DNA of 64,000 nucleotides from JASHPR01 sp963739645. GTDB taxonomy: Bacteria > Actinomycetota > Actinomycetes > Streptosporangiales > Streptosporangiaceae. The position numbers and the translations under genes are program-made. Position 1 is the stretch's first letter. Every line of letters starts with the position of its first letter. This document shows positions 16,497-25,268 of the stretch, in pieces. The notes beneath the pieces are model-generated. The model had not been told where the DNA came from and ran no database searches. It was given only the letters and a program-made list of their open reading frames with translations. The stretch spans positions 1 through 64,000 of the forward strand of contig CAVUBM010000067.1 in NCBI GenBank assembly GCA_963739645.1, in the 5' to 3' direction.

Positions 16497-17757
16497 CCGC
16501 CGGGGTGGCTTCCTCGCGGGTGCCGCCGGATCGTGCGGCTTCGACCGCGGTCCGCCTGAGTCCCAGCTGCGAGATCTCCAGCCACAGCAGCAGCGACGCC
16601 GGGTAGATGAAGTAGCCGAACCGGGTAGCGGGGGCCAGCGTGAACATCACCGTCAGGCCGATGATGAGCCGCCAGACGGCGGACGGCACGGTCCTGGGCG
16701 GACGGACGACCAGCGAGGCGGCGACTACGGCGCAGGCCAGCACGAGCAGCGCCACGGCGATGATATGCCCGGTATGGCCGGTATCGGCGAGGACGTGGCC
16801 CGGCAGTGGGCTGGCCGCGGCCGACGTGGCACCCGCCAGGCCCAGCGGGAACATGATCGTGTTGTCGATCAGGGCCGAGGGCCAGAGAAACGCCACCGGG
16901 CCGACGACTGCGGCGCAGGCCGTCAGGGCCGAACCAAGGAAGATCAGGACCTGTCGCCGGCCGTCGCGCTGCCCGATCAGTACCGCGGCGACGATCACGG
17001 CCGGCCAGGCCGTGGCCTTCGCCGCCGAGGCCAGGCCGAGCGCGACCCCGGCCAGGACCAGGCGCGGTCGCAGCCACAGCAGCGCGAAGCCGAGGCACAT
17101 CAGGGCCAGGATCGGAATGTCGGTGCCGCCGACGGCGAGCTCGAACGCGATCACTGGCGACGCAGCGATGAACACGGTCCAGCGGAAGGTGTTCCTGGCC
17201 CCGGCGGCCCGCAGCGCAAACCAGAAGATGGCCAGGAACGCGAGGCCGAACCAGACCCGGGGATCGGTGATCACATGGGAGCCGAACAGCGCCCGCGGGA
17301 TGCCGAACAGCGCCATGACCGGCAGATACGGATTGTAGGCGTTGGGATCATGCACCGTCGCCAGCGACGCGGCGCTCTGGTAGGGCGAGTGGTCGGTCAC
17401 CAGCTGCTTGGCCGACCGGGCGATGACGGTCACCTCCGGCTGCTTCTCGCCGGTGGCAGCGTTCCAGAACATCGGCGTGATCAGCGCTCCGCTGACGCTC
17501 AGCAGCAGGGCCAGGTCGATCCCCCGGGACCGCCAGAGCAGGACCGCCGCCGCGGCCGCGATGTAGGCGCTGGCCGCGATCAGCCCCCAGAGCCGGTGGA
17601 GGTCATTTGTGCTGAAAAGCGCGACACCGCCCGCAAATCCGGTACACGCCACAAAGGCCGCCGCCGCCCAGTTTCGCGGAACGCTGACGGGCGGCAGCCA
17701 CCGGGCCTGGGGACCTGGCGCCCTGCCATGTGGCAGCGCTGCCTTCAGCGAGAGCAT
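16483..17757 (-). CDS. GT87/DUF2029-like integral membrane glycosyltransferase
   Basis: 424 residues with about 10 membrane helices. Early helices are followed by an extracytoplasmic segment with QLVTDHSPYQSAASLATVHD and PNAYNPYLPVMALFGIPR, the 'NPYxY.P' type loop seen in polyprenol-phosphate-mannose-dependent GT87 and related GT-C enzymes. Later helices include ASAAKATAWPAVIVAAVLIG, the 'sa.K.ta' motif typical of this group, and a C-terminal ATRFGYFIYPASLLLWLEI. Likely transfers a sugar from a polyprenyl phosphate on the outer membrane face, in line with the LCP and GT2 genes around it. The acceptor is unknown. It overlaps the end of the HD gene by 14 bases, convergent. Confidence 0.7.
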   Translation of the reverse strand: MLSLKAALPHGRAPGPQARWLPPVSVPRNWAAAAFVACTGFAGGVALFSTNDLHRLWGLIAASAYIAAAAAVLLWRSRGIDLALLLSVSGALITPMFWNAATGEKQPEVTVIARSAKQLVTDHSPYQSAASLATVHDPNAYNPYLPVMALFGIPRALFGSHVITDPRVWFGLAFLAIFWFALRAAGARNTFRWTVFIAASPVIAFELAVGGTDIPILALMCLGFALLWLRPRLVLAGVALGLASAAKATAWPAVIVAAVLIGQRDGRRQVLIFLGSALTACAAVVGPVAFLWPSALIDNTIMFPLGLAGATSAAASPLPGHVLADTGHTGHIIAVALLVLACAVVAASLVVRPPRTVPSAVWRLIIGLTVMFTLAPATRFGYFIYPASLLLWLEISQLGLRRTAVEAARSGGTREEATPAVSRA

Positions 17758-17833
17758 AATCGTAGAAAATCCTCCACCGGCTAAAGCTTAGCGCGAGCTG
17801 TACGCCAGCCCCGGCCTGACCTCGGGTCCTGGG

Positions 17834-18697
17834 TCAGATCACGGGCGGCCGTCCGGTCCGGGTCATTCTCCAGGCGGTCCGAGCCGATATCGGGCGCCGG
17901 CCACCGGCGTCCAGGCGCCACCCTTCGGCGAAACCCGACAGCCAGGCCCGCACGGCGCTCGCTGACCGCTCCCGCACCACGGTCAGCGCCAGCCAGTTCA
18001 GCAGGTAGGCACCGGCCACCGGCCAGGGCAGGTTCCGGCGCGCGAGCAGCACCCGGTTACGCCCGTCCAGCCGGTACCAGGTCGCGTGCCTGGCGTTCGG
18101 CACCGCCGGGTGGCATATCCGGGCCGCGGCGTCGTACTCGAGCCGGTACCCGAGCCCCAGCAGCCGCCAGGCCAGATCGGTCTCCTCGTGTCCGTAGAAG
18201 AACAGTGCGGGCAGGCCGCCGGCCTCGTGGAAGGCCGAGCGCCTGATCGCGCAGGCCCCGCCGGCGAAGGTGGTCACCGGGAGATGACCTGCCCGGGTCA
18301 CCGGCCCGCAGCCGCGGCACGTACCACCGCACGCCGGGTCCGCCGTCGGGATCGACCACCCGGAAGGAGAGCACGGCCAGGTCCGGGTCGGCCGCGAACC
18401 GGCTGGCGACGTGCTCCCCCAGGCCCGGATCCGGGTACCAGCCGTCGTCGTCGAGGAACAGCACCACGTCACCGGCGCACGCGTCCACGCCCGCGTTCCT
18501 GCCGCCCGCCACGCCGACGTTCTGCGGCAGCCGGACGGCGCTCGCCCCGGCGGCAGCGGCGGCACGTCGGCCCCGTTGCCGACCACCACCACGTCCACCC
18601 CGTCGGCGGCCTGGCTGAGGGCCACGGCGCTGGCCACCGCGCGGTCCAGCTCGGCCGGCCGGTTGCCCATGGTCAGGATCACGCAGGACAGCTTCAC
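17834..18697 (-). pseudogene. GT2 family glycosyltransferase, two single-base frameshifts
   Basis: One gene in three frames. N-terminus MKLSCVILTMGNRPAELDRA (GT-A nucleotide-binding strand). After a break near 18540, VAGGRNAGVDACAGDVVLFL with DDDG (the metal-binding DxD). After a second break near 18300, AGHLPVTTFAGGACAIRRSA, FFYGHEETDLAWRLLGLGYR (the acceptor/base ED motif) and a C-terminal helical region. About 288 residues, normal for single-domain GT2 enzymes. Its start overlaps the end of the CDP-alcohol phosphotransferase gene by 4 bases (18694-18697), so the two are translationally coupled and probably act in one pathway. The breaks lie in GC runs and may be consensus errors. Confidence 0.8.
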
Positions 18698-19467
18698 CGC
18701 AGCCGCCTTGACGCGAGGATCGCCGCGAGATGGGCCAGGACCATCACCGCGGTCACCGCCAGGCAGACGATGATCAGCACCCGGGTCGCGGTGAGCCCGC
18801 CGCGGGCCGCGTCCACGAACGCGGCCACGAGGATCAGCAGCGAGAGCTCGACCGCCTGGGTGATGCGGTGCACGCGCAGCACGCTGGCCAGGCGCCGGGC
18901 CACCGCCAGGCCCCCGGAGCGGGGGGCGAGTGCTTCATCCTCGTGCCGCCCGGGCAGGCCCGCCTTGGCCCGGGCCACCGTGACGTTGTCGGTCTCCGCC
19001 TTGACGATCGACGCGAGCAGCGCGGCCGCCAGGCCCGCGCTCACGTAGCCCCCGGACGCCGTGAGGTGCCCCTGGGCCCGGATGCCGAGCCCGGTGAGCA
19101 GCGCGGCCTCGCCCAGGTAGTGCCCGATCCCGTCCAGGTAGATGCCGGCCACCGACGTTCGCTTGCTCCAGCGGGCCAGCTCGCCGTCGGAGCAGTCGAA
19201 CAGCAGATAGGCCTGGATCAGGATCGCGGCGGCTAAGGCAGTCCACAGGCCGCCGAACGCCACCACCACCCCGGCGGCCAGGCCGCAGAGGATGAACGCC
19301 ACCGTCACCGCGTTCGGCGACCAGCCCAGCCGGGCGAAGACCCACGTGGCGCGGGGCGAGAACCTGCGCATGTAGACGCGGCCCGCCCAGTGCTCGTCGT
19401 TCAGCCTGTCGATCACCGACGGCGGCTGGCCCTCCGCCTTCAGCTCAGCCAGCGTAGGCCCGGGCAT
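18694..19467 (-). CDS. CDP-alcohol phosphatidyltransferase family protein, variant active site
   Basis: 257 residues; ATG 19467 is chosen for its strong GGAGGAGT site. A hydrophilic N-terminus (LNDEHWAGRVYMRRFSP) leads into membrane helices. The signature reads D91-x2-D94-G95-x2-A98-R99-x8-G108-x3-D112-x3-H116: the usual D-x2-D-G-x2-A-R-x8-G-x3-D-x3-D motif with the fourth, catalytic Asp replaced by His. Family members swap CMP of a CDP-alcohol for another alcohol in the membrane. The start overlaps the dehydrogenase stop by 23 bases and the end overlaps the GT2 start, so all three are coupled. The donor is probably a CDP-polyol made by neighbouring enzymes (inference). Whether the His variant is active is open. 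Confidence 0.85.
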   Translation of the reverse strand: MPGPTLAELKAEGQPPSVIDRLNDEHWAGRVYMRRFSPRATWVFARLGWSPNAVTVAFILCGLAAGVVVAFGGLWTALAAAILIQAYLLFDCSDGELARWSKRTSVAGIYLDGIGHYLGEAALLTGLGIRAQGHLTASGGYVSAGLAAALLASIVKAETDNVTVARAKAGLPGRHEDEALAPRSGGLAVARRLASVLRVHRITQAVELSLLILVAAFVDAARGGLTATRVLIIVCLAVTAVMVLAHLAAILASRRLR

Positions 19468-20498
19468 ACTCCTCCACTCGCTTGGCCGTTTCCGCCTCCG
19501 ACATGCCGAGCCGCTCCAGGATCGTGTACCGGCCCGGCCGGGTGGCCGGGGCAAGCTCCACGGCCTTGGTGAAATCCGCCAGCGAGAGCCCCAGGTCAGC
19601 TGGTGTCCTCGGCAGCCCGTGCCGGGCCAGGCAGGCGGCGATCAGCTCCGCTTGACCCGGATCCTCCCGCAGGTACGCGCAGAACAGCGCGCCCGCGCCC
19701 GCCAGCTCGCCGTGGCTGCCGGTGCCCGGGTACAGCTGGTCGACCGCGTGCATGATCTCGTGATCGCCGCCGCTGCACGGCCGGCTCGAGCCCGCCACGG
19801 CCATAGCCAGCCCCGACAGCACCAGCGCCTCGGCCAGCACGGTGAGGAACTCATCCGAGCGCGCCTGCCCCGGCTGATGCACCACAGCGTGCGCGGCGGA
19901 CCTGGCCATGGCCGCGGCCAGCCCGTCCACCAGCTCGCCGGTGTCGGCCGCGGCGAGCTCCCAGTCCGACGACCGCCGACAGGTTGCTCACCACGTCGCC
20001 GATTCCGGCGCTGGCGAGCGGATCGGGCGCACACCGCACCCGGTCCAGGTCTACGACCACGGCCACCGGCATGACCACGCCGTACGACCCCTTCCCTGAC
20101 TCGTGCTCCAGGGAGCTGACCGGAGAGGCGATGCCGTCATGCGCGAGGTTGGTGGCGACGGCGACCATGGGGATGCCCGCCATATGCGCGGCGAACTTGG
20201 TGACGTCAATGGTCTTGCCGCCGCCGATCCCGGCCACGGCCTCGTACGCTCCGGCCCGCAGGCGCTCGCCCAGCGCGACGGCACCGCCGTGGCTGCCGTC
20301 GGTGACCCGGAAGATCTCCGCCTCGTCGATCTCCAGCTCGGCCGTGATGCTGTCGCCCTGACCCGGCCCGACCGCGACCGCGACCCGTCCCTGGGTCGCG
20401 ATGCGCCGGTCGGCGAGCAGCTCGCCGAGGCCGCAGATGGCACCGGGCCGCACGTCGATGACGAGAGGTGCGGAGAGCAGACGGGCCAGCAGCGGCAT
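19445..20498 (-). pseudogene. sn-Glycerol-1-phosphate dehydrogenase family (AraM/EgsA-like), one frameshift
   Basis: N-terminal frame: PLVIDVRPGAICGLGELLAD, the nucleotide-binding GIGGGKTIDVTKFAAH, NLAHDGIASPVSS (metal-binding Asp) and GIGDVVSNLSAV. After a one-base break near 19965 the second frame continues DWELAAADTGELVDGLAAAM, GGDHEIMHAVDQLYP (metal His), GSHGELAGAG (second metal His) and ends RVEEYARAYAG. About 350 residues, the family length. These iron-containing-ADH-fold enzymes reduce dihydroxyacetone phosphate to sn-glycerol-1-phosphate using NAD(P)H; some relatives act on other polyol phosphates. The gene lies between a nucleotidyltransferase and a CDP-alcohol phosphotransferase, which suggests that it supplies the polyol phosphate for activation. 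The break may be a consensus error. Confidence 0.8.
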
Positions 20499-20530
20499 GC
20501 CAAGCGAGACTAGCAGTGACTAACTCGAAA

Positions 20531-21277
20531 CTAACAGTGACCGGCTATCTCGCGAGCCCGGCGCAGATCGCTGTGGTTGTCGACCTCCACCCAGTCGATG
20601 GCACCGATCGGCACGGCGGCGACCTCTCCGCCCCGGTCCGCGAGTTCCTGGTAGCCGTCCTCGTAGTACAGCCCGGGATCGCGGCGCCAGGTGGCTTCCA
20701 GCGCGTCGGCCAGCGGCGCGGCGGCCGACGGCTCGATGAGCGTGGCGCCGATGTACTCGCCGTAGGCCTGCGCCGGGTCCATCTGCTTGGTGATGCTGAT
20801 CAACTGCCCCCGGGCGTCGATGATCACCTTCATCTCCTCCCCCGCGAGCGGCTTGACGTCGTCGACGGCGAGGATGACCCGGCCGCGGCCGACGCCGGCC
20901 TCACCCGCCGCCAGCAGCGTCTTCTCGACGCTGACCGGATGCACGGTATCCCCGTTGACCAGCAGGGCGCCGTGGGCGAGGTACTCACGGGCGAGCCAGA
21001 GGGAGTAGGCGTTGTTCCACTCCAGAGCCCGGTCGTTGTGCACAAGCTCGAGCCTGATCCCGTACGCGGCCTCCAGCCCGGCCGCCCGGTCGGCAATGGC
21101 GTGCGCCGCGTGCCCGACCACGATCGCGATCTCGCGGATGCCCACGGCCGCGAGGTTTCGCAGGGTGATGTCCAGGATCGTGATCTCGCCCGCCACCGGG
21201 AGCAGCGTCTTGGGCAGTTGATCGGTGTCGGGGCGGAGCCGCCGGCTGGCACCAGCCGCGAGCACCATCCCGATCAA
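20531..21277 (-). CDS. Sugar/alcohol-phosphate nucleotidyltransferase (phosphocholine cytidylyltransferase-like)
   Basis: 248 residues. It starts MIGMVLAAGASRRLRPDTDQ followed by PKTLLPVAG, the NTP-binding G-x-G-x-R and lysine signature of NTP_transferase (GT-A-like) enzymes. Middle: LLVNGDTVHPVS, with the Asp of the metal site, and VDDVKPLAGEEMKVIIDARG. C-terminus: IDWVEVDNHSDLRRAREI, the second metal Asp, typical of LicC/IPCT-type nucleotidyltransferases for phosphocholine, inositol phosphate or similar small alcohol phosphates. It lies 32 bases upstream of the dehydrogenase and abuts the DUF5941 gene. Likely makes the CDP- or NDP-alcohol used by the CDP-alcohol phosphotransferase downstream. 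The exact substrate is not determinable here. Confidence 0.8.
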   Translation of the reverse strand: MIGMVLAAGASRRLRPDTDQLPKTLLPVAGEITILDITLRNLAAVGIREIAIVVGHAAHAIADRAAGLEAAYGIRLELVHNDRALEWNNAYSLWLAREYLAHGALLVNGDTVHPVSVEKTLLAAGEAGVGRGRVILAVDDVKPLAGEEMKVIIDARGQLISITKQMDPAQAYGEYIGATLIEPSAAAPLADALEATWRRDPGLYYEDGYQELADRGGEVAAVPIGAIDWVEVDNHSDLRRAREIAGHC

Positions 21278-23078
21278 CTACGTTCTCCCCCTCCCGGCCA
21301 GGCAGCTTGCCGTCACGTTCCCGCAGATGAGCAGCCCTAGATAGGCGGTCATCGCCAGAAAGGCGATCATTCCGATACCGAACATGGCACCGAGGCCGAC
21401 GGCCAGCATGCGGCCTTCCCAGCCCAGCCGGGTATCGGGGATCTGCCCTTCTCCTTGGTCACGAGTCGTAAGATCAAGGTAACGTAGCGCAATCGCTGCG
21501 CATAGCGCAAACGTCACCGCCGCCGGAATCCGGAACGAGAAACCGAGCGCGGCTACATAAACGAACTGGCCGGCCAGCAGCACGGCCGGGACCAGCCAGT
21601 CCAGGCGCCCGTCATGCGGATGCGCGTTCCCAGGCGCGGCCAGCAGCATCACCACCAGCGGGGTGAGCAGCAGTATGCCCGGCAGGTTCCGCAGGCCGAG
21701 CACGGCGAGGAAGCACGTGGCGGCCAGTCCCGCGACGGCGGGTGGCAGCGGCACGAACTGCCCCCGCACCACCTGGCCGAGCCAGACCGCGGCGGCCCCG
21801 TCGTCCCGGCAGGCCAGGATGGCCGCAGGCGCAGGATCAAGGGCAGGCTCCGGCTGAGGTTCAGGCTCAGGCTCAGGGACCAGGTCATCGTGGATCATCT
21901 GATCCAGGGTCATGGTCGGTTCGGCCATGGCCGGTTCAGCGATGGCCGACGTCATGGCCGGCTCCGTCATGACCGGCTCCGTCATGGCCGGCTCCGTCAT
22001 GACCGGCTCCGTCACGGCCGGCTCGGCCACAATCGGCTCGGCCATGGCCGGCTCCGCCGGGTGGGCCGGGGCCAGCGGCATCTCCACGGAGGTTGCGCCG
22101 CCCGCGGCCGACGCCAGCATGGGTGACCCGGCCCGAAGCGGCGGGGCCAGCAGGTCAGGCGGTTCACCGGCTCCCGGCGGGAGCGCCCGGTCAGGCGGGA
22201 CGATCAGCTCAGGCGCGACATCGCCGCGCGGCGGGCTGAATCCGGCCCGGGGTTCCGCGGAGCCAGCCGGATCCGGCTTTGCCTGCCCGGCAGCGTGACG
22301 CGGGCCGGGACCTGCGATGGCGTAGCCGGTGGCGATGATCTCCCAGTCCAGCAGGACCAGCAGTGCGGTATGAGCACCCCAGGTCGGCACGGTCACGGCG
22401 ATCACCGCGAGCCGCCATCCGGGCGAGACGGTCACCAGCGCCCACAGCGCCCGTCCCAGAAGGTAGCCCAGGCCCCAGACCTTCGCATCGCCCGGCGCAC
22501 CCGGCGGAGACTGGACGCTCGCGGCAGGCGGGGCGCCGATGCCCGCGCGGCACGCGGTGATGGTCTTGCGCACCGCGAGCACGATCACGACCGCGATGGC
22601 GATGATCCAGGTGTTACCCCAGTGCGCCGCGTACCCCGCCACGGCCAGCCCGGCGTAGACAGCGAACTCGGACAGCGCCCCGCAGATCTCGGCCATCAGG
22701 TCGGCACCGGCCAGGCCAGGCCCCGCTCACCCGGTCGGCGGCCGAGTCGACCAGGCACCGGGAGACCCGCCAGGCCAGGTAGCTGGCGCCCAGGATGAGC
22801 GCCCCCTTGATGCTGTCGGCCCTGGTGCCCGCGCTGAACCAGGCTCCGGCGCAGAGGCTGAGAGCGAGGGAGATGCCGGTCGCCGCGTTCGGGGCCAGAG
22901 ACCGGTTCATCGCCCAGTCGGTGAGCCGGCGCGGCAGGAGTTCCACCGCCTCAGGCAGGCTCACGCCAGCGGCTCCCGTCGGCCGAGCATCCGGCCCGGC
23001 CGTGATCATCCGGCCCATCCGGCTCCCACTACCAGTCCGAGTTCGCCCCGCCGATCCAGCGTACATATCTCTACCCAC
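21278..23078 (-). pseudogene. DUF5941 / CDP-alcohol-transferase-like membrane protein, one frameshift
   Basis: N-terminal frame from ATG 23078 (alternatively 23018): LPRRLTDWAMNRSLAPNAAT, then membrane helices (GISLALSLCAGAWFSAGTRA) and LAWRVSRCLVDSAADRVSG. This resembles a CDP-alcohol phosphotransferase N-terminus, but the DxxDG motif is degenerate (LVDSAAD). After a break near 22710 the second frame runs MAEICGALSEFAVYAGLAVA, several helices, a ~130-residue hydrophilic spacer with MTEPA-type repeats, then five or six helices (LDWLVPAVLLAGQFVYVAAL to MTAYLGLLICGNVTASCLAG). This is the DUF5941 layout; DUF5941 genes recur beside the same nucleotidyltransferase/dehydrogenase/CDP-alcohol genes in actinomycetes (recalled). 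Role unknown, perhaps a catalytically weak partner of the CDP-alcohol enzyme. The stop abuts the nucleotidyltransferase start. Confidence 0.7.
21911..22056 (-). repeat. 15-base tandem repeat encoding EP(A/V)MT units
   Basis: About ten imperfect copies of a 15-base unit (GTCATGGCCGGCTCC or GTCATGACCGGCTCC on the plus strand), translating on the minus strand to alternating EPAMT/EPVMT/EPAMA pentapeptides in the hydrophilic linker of the DUF5941 protein. The units alternate strictly between two versions in the central part (21952-22011), which suggests a 30-base unit expanded by slippage. Confidence 0.85.
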
Positions 23079-23364
23079 AAATGATCAGAGCCGAACTGCC
23101 GGGGTGATGAGAGGTCGGCCGATGCCTCGCTCACAGTGGCGCCCACTAGGCCTCTGACCAGGCACTTCAGCAATTGCGCGACAGCGGTCCCGAGGCAGGC
23201 CAGGGTGGCTATGGCCGGCGTGTCGGCCGCCGCCCCAATGAGCACGCACGCCATTCCGCCGGCCAAACCCGCCCAACCCCGACCCCCCATCCGGCCGCGC
23301 CGACCTCCCCGGACCCGGAACGTGCCCAGGACGAAGAAGCGCGGTCGGCGGGTAGTGTCCCCTC

Positions 23365-24081
23365 ATGCAGACGGTGGCGGTCGTACTGGCCGGCGGGACC
23401 GGCCAGCGGTTCGGCAGCGGCAGGCCCAAGCAGCTGCATACCCTGGCGGGCAAGACGCTCATCGAGCACTCGGTCGCCGCCTTCGAGCGGGCGGCCGGCG
23501 TGGACGCGATCATGATCGTGCTGCCACCGGGCCTGGCCGGCCAGGCCAGGGAGAAGTTCACTGGCGGCAGTTACCCCAAGGTCGCGCGGGTCATCGAGGG
23601 CGGCGCCGCGCGCACGGACTCGACGCGCTGCGCGATCACGGCGCTCGGCGAGGAAGAATGCGACGTGCTCTTCCACGACGCGGCCAGGCCGCTGCTGGGC
23701 CAGCGGATCATCGCCGACTGCGTCAAAGCGCTCGCCACGGACCGGGCCATCGGGGTGGCGGTGCCGTCGTCGGACACGATCGTCGAGGTCAGCGACGGTG
23801 TGGTGACCGGAATGCCGCGGCGCGACGCGCTGGCCCGGTGCCAGACGCCGCAGGGTTTCCGGCTGTCGGTGATCAGGCGGGCCTACCAGCTCGCGGACGC
23901 CGACCCGGGCTTCGCGCAGCGCCCGGCCACCGATGACTGCGGCATCGTGCTGCGCTACCTGCCGGAGATCGCGGTCCGCATCGTGCCCGGCAGCGAGCGC
24001 AACATCAAGATCACATACCCTGGCGACCTCGAGCTGGCGGAGACCCTGCTCCGGGCCGGAGAGCCAGGCCAATCTGCGTGA
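23365..24081 (+). CDS. ispD: IspD/TarI-family cytidylyltransferase
   Basis: 238 residues from ATG 23365. Signature blocks: VVLAGGTGQRFGSGRPKQLH (CTP-binding loop and Lys), FHDAARPLL, DALARCQTPQGFRLSVIRRA, ATDDCGIVLRY and SERNIKITYPGDLELAE. These are shared by IspD (CDP-methylerythritol of the MEP isoprenoid route) and TarI/Acs1-like enzymes (CDP-ribitol). The sequence alone does not separate them. The usual IspF partner and CarD are absent, and the surroundings are polyol-phosphate and glycosyltransferase genes, so a TarI-like role making a CDP-polyol for an envelope polymer is a serious alternative to the formal ispD name. It is divergent from the DUF5941 gene; its end overlaps the convergent GT2 gene by 71 bases. 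Confidence 0.8.
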   Translation: MQTVAVVLAGGTGQRFGSGRPKQLHTLAGKTLIEHSVAAFERAAGVDAIMIVLPPGLAGQAREKFTGGSYPKVARVIEGGAARTDSTRCAITALGEEECDVLFHDAARPLLGQRIIADCVKALATDRAIGVAVPSSDTIVEVSDGVVTGMPRRDALARCQTPQGFRLSVIRRAYQLADADPGFAQRPATDDCGIVLRYLPEIAVRIVPGSERNIKITYPGDLELAETLLRAGEPGQSA

Positions 24082-25216
24082 ACGCGCCGCCCGCGCCTGA
24101 GCCGTCTCCCGCGGCCGCTAACCGGCGCGACGGCGCGCGGCCGTGGCCTGGCATCAGGCTGCGGGGGCTGGTCAGGAAGCCGACTCCCCAGCAGATATGC
24201 ATCGTGGCCAGGGCCAGCGGCAGCCGGACCGCGGCCGGCAGGCGGAGCAGGCGCAGCGCCGACGCCGTGGCCGCCAGAACCCCGGCCAGGTATATCGCTG
24301 GCACCGCGAACCCGGCCGTCGCCAGCACGGGCCAGATCCAGCCCGAGCCGCCGGCCAGCCCGGCCAGCCCGGCCAGGCCGATCAGGACTCCGGCGGCCAT
24401 CGCGAGGACCGCGCCGGGAGGCGCCAGGTAGCGCGGGTTGATCGTGCCCGCATGCTGCCGCGCCACCACCCGGCGCCAGCGGCCGTAGAAGAAGTACTGC
24501 GAGCCGAGGGTGCGCGCGCTGGCCCGGGGCCGGTAGGTGACCTGGAGATCCGGCTGGAACCAGACCATGCCGCCGGCCAGCCGGATCCGGTGGTTGAGCT
24601 CCCAGTCCTCGGCGCGCAGGTAGGACTCGTCGTACCCGCCTACCCGCTCGATCGCCGTCCGGCGGTACACGCCCAGGTAGACCGAGTCGACCGGGCCTGG
24701 CCGCCCGCCGGTGTGGAACTTCGCCGCGCCCACTCCGAACCGGGACGTCATGGCCCACGCCACCGCCCGCTGAAACGGCGTCACGCCCTCGGCGGCCATG
24801 ATCCCGCCGACGTTGTCCGCCCCGCTCTTACGCAGCGCCCGGACCGCGGCGCTCAGGTATCCCTGCGGGAGCAGGGCATGGCCGTCAACCCGGGCCACGA
24901 TCGAGTGCCTGGAGGCCTTGATCGCCGCGTTGACCCCGCACGGGATCTGCCCGGTCGGGTTGGGTATCACGGTGACGCGGGGGTCGGCGGCCGCCAGGGA
25001 CCGCGCCACCTGGAGCGTGCGGTCCCGGGAGGGGCCGACCGCGAGCACGACTTCCAGCTCACCCGGGTAGTCCTGGCCGAGCACGCTGCGGACCGACTCC
25101 TCCAGGTGCCGTTCCTCATTCCGGACGGGCATCACGACGGAAACGGGCTCGGCCGCTGGCCCGCCTGGCCCGGAAATGTTGCTCTGCGTACTTGCCGGAT
25201 AGCTCATCGTGCGCAT
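24011..25216 (-). CDS. GT2 family glycosyltransferase with C-terminal membrane helices (ExoA-like)
   Basis: 401 residues from ATG 25216 (the ATG at 25207 is also possible). N-terminal GT-A domain: VSVVMPVRNEERHLEESVRS, VVLAVGPSRDRT, GVNAAIKASRHSIVARVDGH (VDGH replaces the usual DxD), GGIMAAEGVTPFQRAVAWAM, YLGVYRRTAIERVGGYDESY and LRAEDWELNHRIRLAGG (the ED base motif). The last ~140 residues hold three or four membrane helices. The layout matches succinoglycan ExoA-type enzymes, which act at the cytoplasmic face on a lipid-linked acceptor. Its 3' end overlaps the convergent ispD-like gene by 71 bases. With the other GT2 gene and LCP ligases it suggests synthesis of an exported surface glycan. 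Confidence 0.85.
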   Translation of the reverse strand: MRTMSYPASTQSNISGPGGPAAEPVSVVMPVRNEERHLEESVRSVLGQDYPGELEVVLAVGPSRDRTLQVARSLAAADPRVTVIPNPTGQIPCGVNAAIKASRHSIVARVDGHALLPQGYLSAAVRALRKSGADNVGGIMAAEGVTPFQRAVAWAMTSRFGVGAAKFHTGGRPGPVDSVYLGVYRRTAIERVGGYDESYLRAEDWELNHRIRLAGGMVWFQPDLQVTYRPRASARTLGSQYFFYGRWRRVVARQHAGTINPRYLAPPGAVLAMAAGVLIGLAGLAGLAGGSGWIWPVLATAGFAVPAIYLAGVLAATASALRLLRLPAAVRLPLALATMHICWGVGFLTSPRSLMPGHGRAPSRRLAAAGDGSGAGGAFTQIGLALRPGAGSPPARGRQGM

Positions 25217-25268
25217 CACGGTACCGCGCCCGGGGCGCTCGTGTGCCCCGGGCCCGGACCATAACGCT

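Noticed and set aside
16321..17784. 487-codon plus-strand frame over the GT87-like gene
   Set aside because: Arg/Gln/Gly-rich shadow of a membrane protein gene on the other strand.
23006..23290. 95-codon minus-strand frame upstream of the DUF5941 gene
   Set aside because: Hydrophobic stretch but no family match, unclear start, overlaps the DUF5941 N-terminus in another frame; not supported as a gene.
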